Of a stretch of 5,111 bases of DNA, positions 1 to 5,046 are shown one piece after another (position 1 is the stretch's first letter; each line of letters opens with the position of its first letter). This DNA comes from an uncultured Bdellovibrionales bacterium (GTDB lineage: Bacteria; Bdellovibrionota; Bdellovibrionia; Bdellovibrionales; JAMPXM01): contig CALBDW010000011.1 in assembly GCA_937927435.1 (NCBI GenBank), positions 1 through 5,111 of the forward strand. Reading direction: 5' to 3'. The notes beneath the pieces were generated by a model. It saw only the letters and a list, made by a program, of their open reading frames with translations, made no database searches and had not been told where the DNA came from. The position numbers were made by a program, and so were the translations under genes.

Positions 1-30
1 AGGATAACCGTGGCGCTCATTTTGAGACAT
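1..30 (-). CDS. Possible 5' end of a further minus-strand gene, cut by the window edge
   Basis: Reading the minus strand from base 30 to base 1 gives an ATG followed by nine open codons (MSQNERHGYP) that run out of the window. It lies 63 bp past the stop of the phasin-like gene and has the same direction, so it could be the next member of that cluster. The ribosome binding site is poor: only a GATGG-like stretch stands upstream, and an in-frame TTG directly precedes the ATG. Ten codons cannot identify a protein, and a chance ATG is quite possible. Confidence 0.25.
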   Translation of the reverse strand, partial: MSQNERHGYP

Positions 31-64
31 CAATCGGCCATCATCGCCACGATTTTAACGAGTC

Positions 65-82
65 AAAAGTCCGAAACAGGAC
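65..82 (-). terminator. Weak stem-loop with U-tract after the phasin-like gene
   Basis: On the minus strand, just after the TGA at 96-94, the sequence GTCC-TGTTTC-GGAC is followed directly by TTTT. The stem has only four base pairs, so this is at best a weak intrinsic terminator. Its position after the last well-supported gene of the cluster is the main argument for it. Confidence 0.25.
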
Positions 83-93
83 CACGTCGTTTC

Positions 94-510
94 TCAGCCC
101 TTCGGTTTTTCGATTTTCACCTCGACGGAAGACGATCCGGGCCCCTCGTTTTTTTGCGAGTCTTTGCGGAGAACCTCAATTTCGGCGACCACCCGGAACT
201 TGTGTTCCTCGACGAAACGCGAGGCTTCGCGCACAAAATCGATTTTATTGATAATGCCGATGATCTCGCGGCTCACGCGGTTCATCAGCTCCTCTTTCGA
301 CTTCGAGGCCCCCATCAAAAGAAGGTTGAGTGTCTCTTTGGGGAGCTTCAGCTCGGAAACGAAAGAACGGATGCTCTCCTCGGTCATGAAAGCGGCCGAA
401 ATCCCGGCCGTTACCAACTTCTTGATGGTTTCAGCGACCGAAACGGAAGCCCCCAAAGCTTCTTCCTCTTCTCTTGGAGCTCCCTCTTTCGCAGATCGAT
501 CATTTGCCAT
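94..510 (-). CDS. Phasin-like conserved hypothetical protein, 138 aa
   Basis: A small soluble protein with no signal peptide. A charged N-terminus (about residues 1-20, with a run of four Glu) leads into a mostly helical body (about 25-110), which includes TEESIRSFVSELKLPKE and SKEELMNRVSREIIGIINKI. The body is followed by a hydrophilic tail rich in Ser, Lys and Glu. The helical, amphipathic make-up resembles the phasin superfamily, whose members coat polyhydroxyalkanoate granules, but no single diagnostic motif is present and the assignment is tentative. The ATG overlaps the end of the SRPBCC gene by 11 bp, with AAAGAGA three bases upstream, which implies translational coupling. It is the last well-supported gene of the glpX cluster. 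Real coding is supported by the operon position and the ordered helical composition. Confidence 0.8.
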   Translation of the reverse strand: MANDRSAKEGAPREEEEALGASVSVAETIKKLVTAGISAAFMTEESIRSFVSELKLPKETLNLLLMGASKSKEELMNRVSREIIGIINKIDFVREASRFVEEHKFRVVAEIEVLRKDSQKNEGPGSSSVEVKIEKPKG

Positions 511-934
511 AAATCTCTTTCACCCGTCTGTGATAGGCGGCCATCATGTTGGGCAAGTTGACGTTGAGCAAAGTCTTCGCGATCGGGCCGGGAACAAAAA
601 TAGTGAAAGTCGCTTCGACCGAGTAAGTCGCGCGGCATTTGCCGTCGCCGGCGTCTTCAAGCTTCCAGGAACCCGACGAAGTCTTGAAGATGTCGCCGCC
701 GGCGAATGTCCACGAAACCAAATTCGGTTCCTCTTCCACCATGTTGAGCTTGTATGAAAAATTCTTGATCACCGAGACCGTGTATTCGACGAGCTTCTGC
801 GTTCCCTCGGACTTGAGAACCTTGCACTGTTTCACTTCCTGCAGAAACTCCGGATATTTCTCGTAATCCGTAACGATCTTGAAAAACTCAGGCACCGTAC
901 AGTTAAAAACTTCCGTGTGACTGGCCGCCGGCAT
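500..934 (-). CDS. SRPBCC / START-like (COQ10, polyketide cyclase type) protein, 144 aa
   Basis: The product looks like a single SRPBCC helix-grip domain of the COQ10/polyketide-cyclase/ribosome-association-toxin type, a fold that binds lipids, quinones or other hydrophobic ligands. The family hallmark DYEKYPEF is at about residues 23-30, after an N-terminal strand and short helix. Alternating strands follow, including GSWKLEDAGDGKC (88-100) and ATYSVEATF, and a closing amphipathic helix covers about 115-142. The length is normal for a one-domain member. No signal peptide or membrane segment is seen, so it should be cytoplasmic. The ATG at 934 is preceded by AGGGGGA (938-944), which overlaps the TAG of the upstream Cys-rich gene; the gap is 8 bp. 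Its 3' end overlaps the phasin-like gene. The ligand cannot be told from sequence, and enzymatic activity is not implied. Confidence 0.88.
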   Translation of the reverse strand: MPAASHTEVFNCTVPEFFKIVTDYEKYPEFLQEVKQCKVLKSEGTQKLVEYTVSVIKNFSYKLNMVEEEPNLVSWTFAGGDIFKTSSGSWKLEDAGDGKCRATYSVEATFTIFVPGPIAKTLLNVNLPNMMAAYHRRVKEIYGK

Positions 935-942
935 TCGTCCCC

Positions 943-1239
943 CTACTTTTTCTTGAAAAGTGCTTCTGCCGCCGCCCTGAGCTCCTGTGCCCGATCGGCG
1001 GAGGCCGCCCCGCCAGCTCCAGGCGCGAAATAATCGCAGAAATTCGCGCGATCCTTTTCTTTCACGACCTCAGCTTGCGGCTCTCGACATTCATTATAAG
1101 CATTGGGGTCGTAGTTTCGGCAATTCCGGCACACGTGGACGTCGGCGCCGCATTTTGAACATTCGTCACGACGTCCAGGCGTATACGGAAAGACCAGCTC
1201 GGCTCCGCACGAAAAGCAATTCAGTCGAACTTCAGCCAC
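943..1239 (-). CDS. Small Cys-rich putative zinc-binding protein, 98 aa, function unknown
   Basis: Eight cysteines are spaced as metal ligands: C8-x2-C11 and C27-x2-C30 form a classic zinc-ribbon pair, followed by C37-x2-C40, C51 and C68. The second half carries CRNCRNYDP, CREPQAE and ANFCDYF, which I recall as a recurring signature of uncharacterised deltaproteobacterial proteins. The last third is Ala-rich, likely helical, and ends in three lysines. No membrane segment is present. The start is GTG at 1239, with AAAGAGG at 1244-1250, and the gene follows glpX by 24 bp; the stop TAG lies inside the ribosome binding site of the next gene. The product could be a regulatory or chaperone-like zinc protein. 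No function is claimed. Confidence 0.85.
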   Translation of the reverse strand: MAEVRLNCFSCGAELVFPYTPGRRDECSKCGADVHVCRNCRNYDPNAYNECREPQAEVVKEKDRANFCDYFAPGAGGAASADRAQELRAAAEALFKKK

Positions 1240-1263
1240 GGTACCTCTTTTTACGCTAGAGTT

Positions 1264-2247
1264 TTAGTTCCAACCCAATTGGCCGAAGCCGCCCGGTTTC
1301 TTCTCCAAGCAATGCTCGGCATCGATCCTCCGGACCGTGCCCGTCGCCGAGCGCATGACAATCGACTGAGTCAGAGCCCGTTTTCCAGGCAGGAAGCGAA
1401 CGCCCTTCAAAAGGGGCCCATTGGTCACACCGGTCGCACAGAACATCACCGACCCCTTCGCGAGGTCTTCAAGACGGTAACAACGGTTCAGATCCTCGAT
1501 CCCCATCCGGCGGGCACGTTCTTTTTCTTCCTCGTTGCGGAAGACGAGCCGGCCCTGGAAATCGCCCCCCAAGCATTTCATGGCAGCGGCCGAAATCACG
1601 CCCTCCGGCGCTCCGCCGATTCCCAAAAGAATATCGATACCGGAATCACGAATGCCTGTGGCAACCGCCGCGGAAACGTCGCCATCTCCAATGAGATGAA
1701 TCCGGGAGCCCAAAGCCCGGACACGCGCGATCAACTCCTCGTGGCGAGGACGGTCGAGAATAACGACAGTCACTTCTGAAACATCCTTGCCCAAAACCTT
1801 GGCAACGTTCCGGATGTTTTCCTCCGGGGGAGCATCGATATCGATCGCGCCCTTCGCTTCAGGCCCGACCGCGATTTTGTCCATGTATGTGTCGGGCGCG
1901 TGCAGGAAATTGCCTTTTTCCGCTACGGCGATCACGGAAATCGCCCCTACGCCGCCGTTCGCGCAAATCGTCGTTCCTTCAAGCGGGTCCAAGGCGATAT
2001 CGACATGAGGCGAGTTTTCATCCCCCTGCCCGACTTTTTCGCCGATATAGAGCATCGGCGCCTCATCGCGTTCGCCTTCACCGATCACCACAGTTCCGTT
2101 CACGCGGATGCTGTTGAACGCTTTTCTCATGGCATCGACGGCCGCTTGGTCCGCCGCCTTTCCGTCTCCGCGCCCCATAAACCGGGAACACGCGAGAGCC
2201 GCCGCTTCCGTTAAACGAACGAATTCAAGCGCGAGGTTCCTGTCCAT
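1264..2247 (-). CDS. glpX: Fructose-1,6-bisphosphatase class II (GlpX), 327 aa
   Basis: GlpX hydrolyses fructose 1,6-bisphosphate to fructose 6-phosphate and phosphate, the committed step of gluconeogenesis, in the cytoplasm and with a divalent metal. Recognised signatures are MDRNLALEFVRLTEAAALA at the N-terminus, GEGERDEAPMLYIGE (56-70), DPLEGTT (87-93), and GIGGAPEGVISAAAMKCLGG (209-228). By alignment from memory to E. coli GlpX, the metal and catalytic ligands D33, E57, D87, E90, T92 and E215 are all present. The length of 327 aa is typical. The frame is open further upstream to 2355, but the ATG at 2247 has AAGGAG six bases before it and matches the family N-terminus, so the extra 36 codons are rejected. 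The gene lies 61 bp after the thioesterase and 24 bp before the Cys-rich gene, consistent with an operon. Confidence 0.97.
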   Translation of the reverse strand: MDRNLALEFVRLTEAAALACSRFMGRGDGKAADQAAVDAMRKAFNSIRVNGTVVIGEGERDEAPMLYIGEKVGQGDENSPHVDIALDPLEGTTICANGGVGAISVIAVAEKGNFLHAPDTYMDKIAVGPEAKGAIDIDAPPEENIRNVAKVLGKDVSEVTVVILDRPRHEELIARVRALGSRIHLIGDGDVSAAVATGIRDSGIDILLGIGGAPEGVISAAAMKCLGGDFQGRLVFRNEEEKERARRMGIEDLNRCYRLEDLAKGSVMFCATGVTNGPLLKGVRFLPGKRALTQSIVMRSATGTVRRIDAEHCLEKKPGGFGQLGWN

Positions 2248-2253
2248 TCGTGA

Positions 2254-2259
2254 CTCCTT
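2254..2259 (-). promoter_or_regulatory. Ribosome binding site fixing the glpX start
   Basis: AAGGAG on the minus strand, six bases before the ATG at 2247. It decides against the longer open frame that begins at 2355. Confidence 0.85.
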
Positions 2260-2308
2260 CACATTGATTGCGATGCCATAGAAGCAAACTTCAGCACGAG
2301 CGACAAGA

Positions 2309-2746
2309 TTAGAATTTCTCCGGCGGCCATGTTTCCGACCACGACTCGGTGCCAAATTGCCGCACGATCTCGGCGGGTAGGCGCGCCGGTCGCAAATCTT
2401 TGTTGAGCGGCACCAATGTGGTGTGCCCTGTGCAGATCCAAGACTCCAAACGCTTCGACCAGATCGCGTACCGGAACTTGAGCCGCAACCCTTTCACCAT
2501 CCCCTCGACTCGCGTAACGAGTTCATCTTCAAAACGGGCTGGTTTGATGTAACGGCAATAGAGATCGATCACGGCGAAAGCCCAAGGACCCATCGGTTGA
2601 TGAAGCTGGATCAGACCGCGTTCCCTCAACCACGCGACCCGGGCCTCTTCGAAGTAACGGATGTAATTGCTGTGATGAACGACTCCCATCGTGTCCGTGT
2701 CGTGAAATGCCACTCGGTGATGGTAATCATAAATATTGCTTTTCAC
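2309..2746 (-). CDS. YbgC/4HBT-family acyl-CoA thioesterase, 145 aa
   Basis: A single hot-dog domain of the 4-hydroxybenzoyl-CoA thioesterase/YbgC family, which hydrolyses acyl-CoA thioesters to free acid and CoA in the cytoplasm. The active-site segment HDTDTMGVVHHSNYIRYFEE (15-34) matches the family pattern. D18 occupies the place of the catalytic Asp18 of E. coli YbgC, and H25 and the conserved N27-Y28 follow. The second half (about 75-113) shows the central strands VEGMVKGLRLKFRYAIW and ICTGHTTLVPLN. The length is normal. The start is GTG at 2746 with GGGGA at 2754-2758. It is the first gene of the minus-strand cluster, but the 61-bp gap to glpX leaves open a separate promoter there. It is not beside tol-pal genes, so a Tol-linked YbgC role is not indicated. 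The substrate is unknown. Confidence 0.93.
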   Translation of the reverse strand: MKSNIYDYHHRVAFHDTDTMGVVHHSNYIRYFEEARVAWLRERGLIQLHQPMGPWAFAVIDLYCRYIKPARFEDELVTRVEGMVKGLRLKFRYAIWSKRLESWICTGHTTLVPLNKDLRPARLPAEIVRQFGTESWSETWPPEKF

Positions 2747-2753
2747 TCGAATA

Positions 2754-2758
2754 TCCCC
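2754..2758 (-). promoter_or_regulatory. Ribosome binding site supporting the GTG start of the thioesterase
   Basis: GGGGA on the minus strand, seven bases before the GTG at 2746-2744. No alternative ATG lies near the start of the conserved domain; the first internal Met (residue 20) falls inside the active-site motif. Confidence 0.6.
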
Positions 2759-2807
2759 GTTTAACCGCCGCGGAAGTTAGGCGTGTCGAATCTTATGAAG
2801 GCGATGT

Positions 2808-2852
2808 GGCCGGAGCGTTGCTCATTCCACAAGGATCGGCGGCGCTCCGGCC
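2808..2852. repeat. Perfect 10-bp inverted repeat with a 25-nt loop
   Basis: The arm GGCCGGAGCG at 2808-2817 is the exact reverse complement of CGCTCCGGCC at 2843-2852. Both flanking positions would add G-U pairs in RNA. No T-run follows on either strand, so it is not a typical intrinsic terminator. It lies about 60 bp upstream of the thioesterase start and would be in the leader if transcription begins further upstream. Confidence 0.75.
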
Positions 2853-2992
2853 GCGCCAACGGAGAGGAAGCTTACGTTTGCGGCTGTCAGGCGTTCAATA
2901 GAAAATTCAGCGAATTCCGTCGACGTTCTCGACAATATGCCAATCGTGCTCATCAGGTTTCGTCTCAACATGAGAAACGCAGCATGTATCTC

Positions 2993-3021
2993 CGGACGTA
3001 CGGCGGGGCGTGAGCTAGAAT
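2993..3021 (+). promoter_or_regulatory. Candidate sigma70-type promoter for the lipoprotein gene
   Basis: A -10-like TAGAAT (3016-3021, five of six consensus bases) lies 17 bases after CGGACG (2993-2998, three of six). Transcription would start near 3028, leaving a leader of about 25 nt that contains the AAGGAG site. The -35 match is weak. Confidence 0.35.
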
Positions 3022-3041
3022 GGAAAGAGATCACCTCGAAA

Positions 3042-3047
3042 AAGGAG
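3042..3047 (+). promoter_or_regulatory. Ribosome binding site fixing the lipoprotein start
   Basis: AAGGAG five bases before the ATG at 3053. It selects this start over the frame opening at 3020 and gives a normal lipoprotein signal peptide. Confidence 0.8.
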
Positions 3048-3052
3048 CCATC

Positions 3053-3250
3053 ATGCTGCATCCCAAGACCAATATCCGGCGATCCGCATTCGGCGTATTA
3101 CTTGCGATGTTCACGGTGAGCTTGGTCAGCGCCTGCACGACCCAGCCGCTTTCGAGCGAAGAAGCCCGTCTGCGCCAGCGGCAGACGGAGGAGCGCATCG
3201 AGCGCCTCGACCGGATTTCATCGAGGGTCTCGCTGACCGATTACCATTGA
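3053..3250 (+). CDS. Small lipoprotein, 65 aa
   Basis: The N-terminus is a clear lipoprotein signal: charged residues (K5, R9, R10), a hydrophobic stretch of about 15 residues, then the lipobox VSAC with the acceptor Cys at residue 28. The mature part is only 38 residues. It is mostly a charged helix (SSEEARLRQRQTEERIERLD, about 34-53) that could form a short coiled coil, and it has no recognised domain. With Thr-Thr after the Cys there is no obvious inner-membrane retention Asp, so outer-membrane sorting is possible if the cell is Gram-negative. The frame is open from 3020, but the ATG at 3053 has AAGGAG (3042-3047) five bases before it and begins the signal peptide properly. The gene stands alone and converges on yceD with one base between the stops. 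Function unknown. Confidence 0.88.
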   Translation: MLHPKTNIRRSAFGVLLAMFTVSLVSACTTQPLSSEEARLRQRQTEERIERLDRISSRVSLTDYH

Positions 3251-3251
3251 T

Positions 3252-3815
3252 TCAATTTTTCTTGTTGATATCGAGACCTTTCAGAACCGCAAACGCCGGG
3301 TGGCCTGACTCGCGAACTTCCGCCTCGGCGTACTCGTTTTCCAAACGGCGGCGGATTTCATTGATTTCGTCCTCACGGACGCAGACGTCCCCGCCGCCGC
3401 ACTTCGGATAAAACGGTTCGGCGAGCGCAACCATCTCGCGCACATACTCACCCGCTTCGAAAATATTGTTCCGGTACGGCGTCATCATCGGCCCCTCCGA
3501 GAGGAAGTCGATCGACTGGTTGCCGTGAGCGGAATGGCCGTTGCGCGACTCCTCGTTCTCTTCGAAAAGGATGTCATGGAAGCTGCGGTTGATTTCGAGA
3601 TCGAAGTCGTATCCGCAAGTCGAACAGACTTCGGTGAGCGTCGTGCGAACGCGCCCGCGAAGTTCATAAGCGTTGCCGATCGGCTTTAGATCCATCTCGG
3701 CGAAATAATCGTGGTCGCCGACGAGATCGAGCAGCGAATCGTTGAGCTCGCCGGTGTCGCGACTGAAAACGAAATGGCGACCTTCTTCGGGAATCTCATT
3801 CAAGCGGATTTTCAT
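3252..3815 (-). CDS. yceD: YceD/DUF177-family protein, divergent, 187 aa
   Basis: The family (E. coli YceD, DUF177) is linked to 23S rRNA accumulation and is normally encoded just before rpmF. Features seen: an N-terminal strand region starting MKIRLNEIPEEG, a central VRTTLTEVCSTCGYDFDLEI with C64-x2-C67 (the usual first Cys pair), an acidic linker (about 82-105), a second pair C139-x5-C145, an acidic/basic helix (148-167), and the C-terminal HPAFAVLKGLD, matching the DPRxxxLxxL ending of the family. The second Cys pair replaces the usual GLCPxCG-type motif, and the protein ends in KKN. The ATG at 3815 has AGGAG (3821-3825) five bases upstream. No rpmF follows; the downstream neighbour is a convergent lipoprotein gene. 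The family call is fairly firm, but the ribosomal role is by analogy only. Confidence 0.82.
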   Translation of the reverse strand: MKIRLNEIPEEGRHFVFSRDTGELNDSLLDLVGDHDYFAEMDLKPIGNAYELRGRVRTTLTEVCSTCGYDFDLEINRSFHDILFEENEESRNGHSAHGNQSIDFLSEGPMMTPYRNNIFEAGEYVREMVALAEPFYPKCGGGDVCVREDEINEIRRRLENEYAEAEVRESGHPAFAVLKGLDINKKN

Positions 3816-3841
3816 GCTGACTCCTCAGATATCGGGGCCAT

Positions 3842-3870
3842 TTGGTAGCGCCGTTGGGACGCGGTGTCAA
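3842..3870 (-). promoter_or_regulatory. Candidate sigma70-type promoter for yceD
   Basis: On the minus strand, a perfect -35 hexamer TTGACA (3870-3865) is followed after 17 bases by TACCAA (3847-3842), a weak -10 with three of six matches. The predicted start near 3835 would leave about 20 nt before the yceD ATG, including its AGGAG site. The position and the perfect -35 are good; the -10 is the doubtful part. Confidence 0.42.
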
Positions 3871-3887
3871 CATAAGACCTGATCCCT

Positions 3888-3917
3888 TTGACTCCCCCTC
3901 CTGAATTTGCCAGTTAT
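3888..3917 (+). promoter_or_regulatory. Possible promoter of the hydrolase, with near-leaderless transcript
   Basis: TTGACT (3888-3893, five of six -35 matches) stands 18 bases before AGTTAT (3912-3917, about three of six -10 matches). Initiation would fall at or very near the ATG at 3924, which would explain the missing ribosome binding site. The -10 is weak and this is only a suggestion. Confidence 0.22.
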
Positions 3918-3923
3918 GGCGAC

Positions 3924-4643
3924 ATGAAAGAGATTCAGACCCGCTGGTTCACTCTCGATTCGGAAACCGCAAAAAACCTCTTTCCACGCTCGGAATTCGG
4001 AATTTTCGAGGCTCGTCCCGTCGACGGTTCCCAAGTCCGCGGCGGGATCGTTGTGCTGCAAGAAATCTTCGGCGTGAACCCGCACATCCGCTCGGTCGCG
4101 GAGCGCTACGCCCAAAGGGGATACACGGTTTGGGCGCCCGCCCTTTTCGACCACCTGAAAACGGGCGTCGAACTTGCCTATGACAGCCGTGACTTCGTCA
4201 AAGGCCGCGAACTCGTGCAAAACCTCGGCTGGGACCAACCCGTCGAAGACATCCGCCGGGCAGTCGAAGGCTTAAACGCGTCGATCGGCGGGAAAGGGGT
4301 TGTGACCATCGGCTTCTGCTGGGGCGGAGCCCTTTCCTGGCTCGCCGCATGCCGCTCCCGCGCGGCAGGGTTGAAAGCGTCCGTTTGCTATTACGGCCGG
4401 CAAATTTGGGACTTTCGGAACGAAAAACCTCAGTGCCCCGTGATCATGCATTTCGGCCGACACGATTCGTTGATCCCGATGGCGAATGTCGACGAAATCC
4501 GCGCCTCCCACCCGACAATACCCGTTTATGTTTACGAAGCAGGACACGGATTCCATTGCGACGCTCGCGCGGACTATAACGCCGAAGCAGCCAAGCTCGC
4601 TGATGAAAGGACGATGGCTTTCTTAAAGGAAATTGGGCTCTGA
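3924..4643 (+). CDS. Dienelactone hydrolase-family alpha/beta hydrolase, 239 aa
   Basis: This is a cytoplasmic alpha/beta hydrolase of the dienelactone hydrolase (DLH) family, which opens lactones such as dienelactones or acts on other esters. The Cys-Asp-His triad is visible: C132 in GFCWGG (130-135), D181 in GRHD, and H208 in EAGHGFHC. The conserved active-site Glu is E47 in VVLQEIFGVN, as Glu36 in the Pseudomonas enzyme. The segment RYAQRGYTVWAPALF (61-75) is also typical, and the length is normal. No catechol-degradation genes are nearby, so a true dienelactone substrate is not suggested; many members are general esterases. The ATG at 3924 is chosen although its ribosome binding site is poor. 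An in-frame TTG at 3888 would add 12 codons but has no binding site and overlaps a possible -35. The gene converges on the exported-protein gene with a 4-bp gap. Confidence 0.94.
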   Translation: MKEIQTRWFTLDSETAKNLFPRSEFGIFEARPVDGSQVRGGIVVLQEIFGVNPHIRSVAERYAQRGYTVWAPALFDHLKTGVELAYDSRDFVKGRELVQNLGWDQPVEDIRRAVEGLNASIGGKGVVTIGFCWGGALSWLAACRSRAAGLKASVCYYGRQIWDFRNEKPQCPVIMHFGRHDSLIPMANVDEIRASHPTIPVYVYEAGHGFHCDARADYNAEAAKLADERTMAFLKEIGL

Positions 4644-4647
4644 GCGA

Positions 4648-5034
4648 TTACTTTTTCTTGCTCTTCTTCCGAGCCTCGATCTCGTCGTCATCGAGGAGCC
4701 ATAAGGTTTTCTTCAAGCGGAAATACCCGCCCACGACGCGTTGGGGATTGCGCTTGAGCGTTTCGATCGACATCCCGTTGTCGATCCCCTCAAGCAACCA
4801 TTCGGGCGTCGTGATATTGGGCCCCACATCGGGTTCCCCCTCGATCCGCACCTCATAGGTATTCGAATCCTTCTGGTAGCTCTCGACATGGATACCGGCA
4901 CCCGCCTTGATCCTCAACGCCATGGCGATCCGGTCTTCCGGCGTAAGACCTTTCGCATCAGCCCGCAGAGCGGGACTCGAGACGAAAACGAAGACGGTCA
5001 AAACGGAAAGAATCATCAAAAGGTATTTATACAT
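4648..5034 (-). CDS. Small exported protein of unknown function, 128 aa
   Basis: The N-terminus is a Sec signal peptide: K3, then a long hydrophobic run (LLMILSVLTVFVFVSS), then a probable cleavage region in ALRADA (about residues 23-28). The mature part of about 100 residues begins GLTPEDRIAMALRI and includes a strand-like ESYQKDSNTYEVRIEGEPD, an ITTPEWLLEGIDNG helix, ETLKRNPQRVVGGYFRLKKT, an acidic DDDE, and a lysine-rich tail ending in KKSKKK. I do not recognise a domain, and no lipobox is present. Two ATGs stand in tandem (5037 and 5034); the second is preferred because GAGAAGG (5040-5046) is only two bases from the first but five from the second. The stop of the upstream partial gene lies within this binding site, so the two are probably co-translated. 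The product is likely periplasmic or secreted. Confidence 0.82.
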   Translation of the reverse strand: MYKYLLMILSVLTVFVFVSSPALRADAKGLTPEDRIAMALRIKAGAGIHVESYQKDSNTYEVRIEGEPDVGPNITTPEWLLEGIDNGMSIETLKRNPQRVVGGYFRLKKTLWLLDDDEIEARKKSKKK

Positions 5035-5039
5035 CATAT

Positions 5040-5046
5040 CCTTCTC
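5040..5046 (-). promoter_or_regulatory. Ribosome binding site for the exported protein, overlapping the upstream stop
   Basis: GAGAAGG on the minus strand. Its first two bases are the last two of the TGA (5047-5045) of the preceding gene. The spacing favours the second of the two tandem ATGs (5034). Confidence 0.65.

Larger units (their letters stand above)
2747..3052. other. 306-bp divergent spacer without a secure gene
   Basis: This is the longest gene-poor stretch in the window, lying between the divergent thioesterase and lipoprotein genes. It should contain the promoters for both. It holds a perfect 10-bp inverted repeat (2808-2817 with 2843-2852), a 5-bp inverted repeat with a three-base loop (AATTC-AGC-GAATT, 2904-2916), the palindrome CGTCGACG (2918-2925), and an interrupted stem GTTTC...GAAAC with loop AACAT (2957-2978). 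A plus-strand frame from GTG 2783 to 3013 (76 codons, Arg-rich) and a minus-strand frame ending at 2822 both exist, but neither has convincing coding features. I see no tRNA, SRP RNA, tmRNA or RNase P RNA signature. Confidence 0.6.

Noticed and set aside
10..757. Long plus-strand frames (10-561 and 164-757) opposite the cluster's 3' half
   Set aside because: They lie antisense to two well-supported overlapping genes, have Arg/Ser-rich composition and no recognisable domain; typical shadow frames.
1279..2214. Plus-strand frames opposite glpX
   Set aside because: Antisense to a highly conserved enzyme gene; their content mirrors GlpX codons and shows no domain.
2248..2355. 36-codon N-terminal extension of glpX
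   Set aside because: The extension is Arg-rich, unlike GlpX, overlaps the thioesterase 3' end, and the ATG at 2247 has a good AAGGAG and the family N-terminus.
2808..2852. Hairpin as an intrinsic terminator
   Set aside because: The loop is 25 nt and no T-run follows on either strand.
2780..2980. Known structured RNA (tRNA, SRP RNA, RNase P RNA, tmRNA) in the spacer
   Set aside because: I looked for their conserved sequence signatures on both strands and found none.
2822..3061. 79-codon minus-strand frame across the spacer and lipoprotein start
   Set aside because: It begins inside the lipoprotein gene on the opposite strand, has no clear binding site or domain, and ends within the hairpin loop.
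3888..3923. TTG start for the hydrolase
   Set aside because: No ribosome binding site precedes it, the added residues are Pro-rich and not family-like, and the ATG at 3924 gives a normal-length DLH protein.
3867..4238. 123-codon minus-strand frame opposite the hydrolase
   Set aside because: Antisense to the DLH coding region, with no independent support; it also crosses the yceD promoter region.
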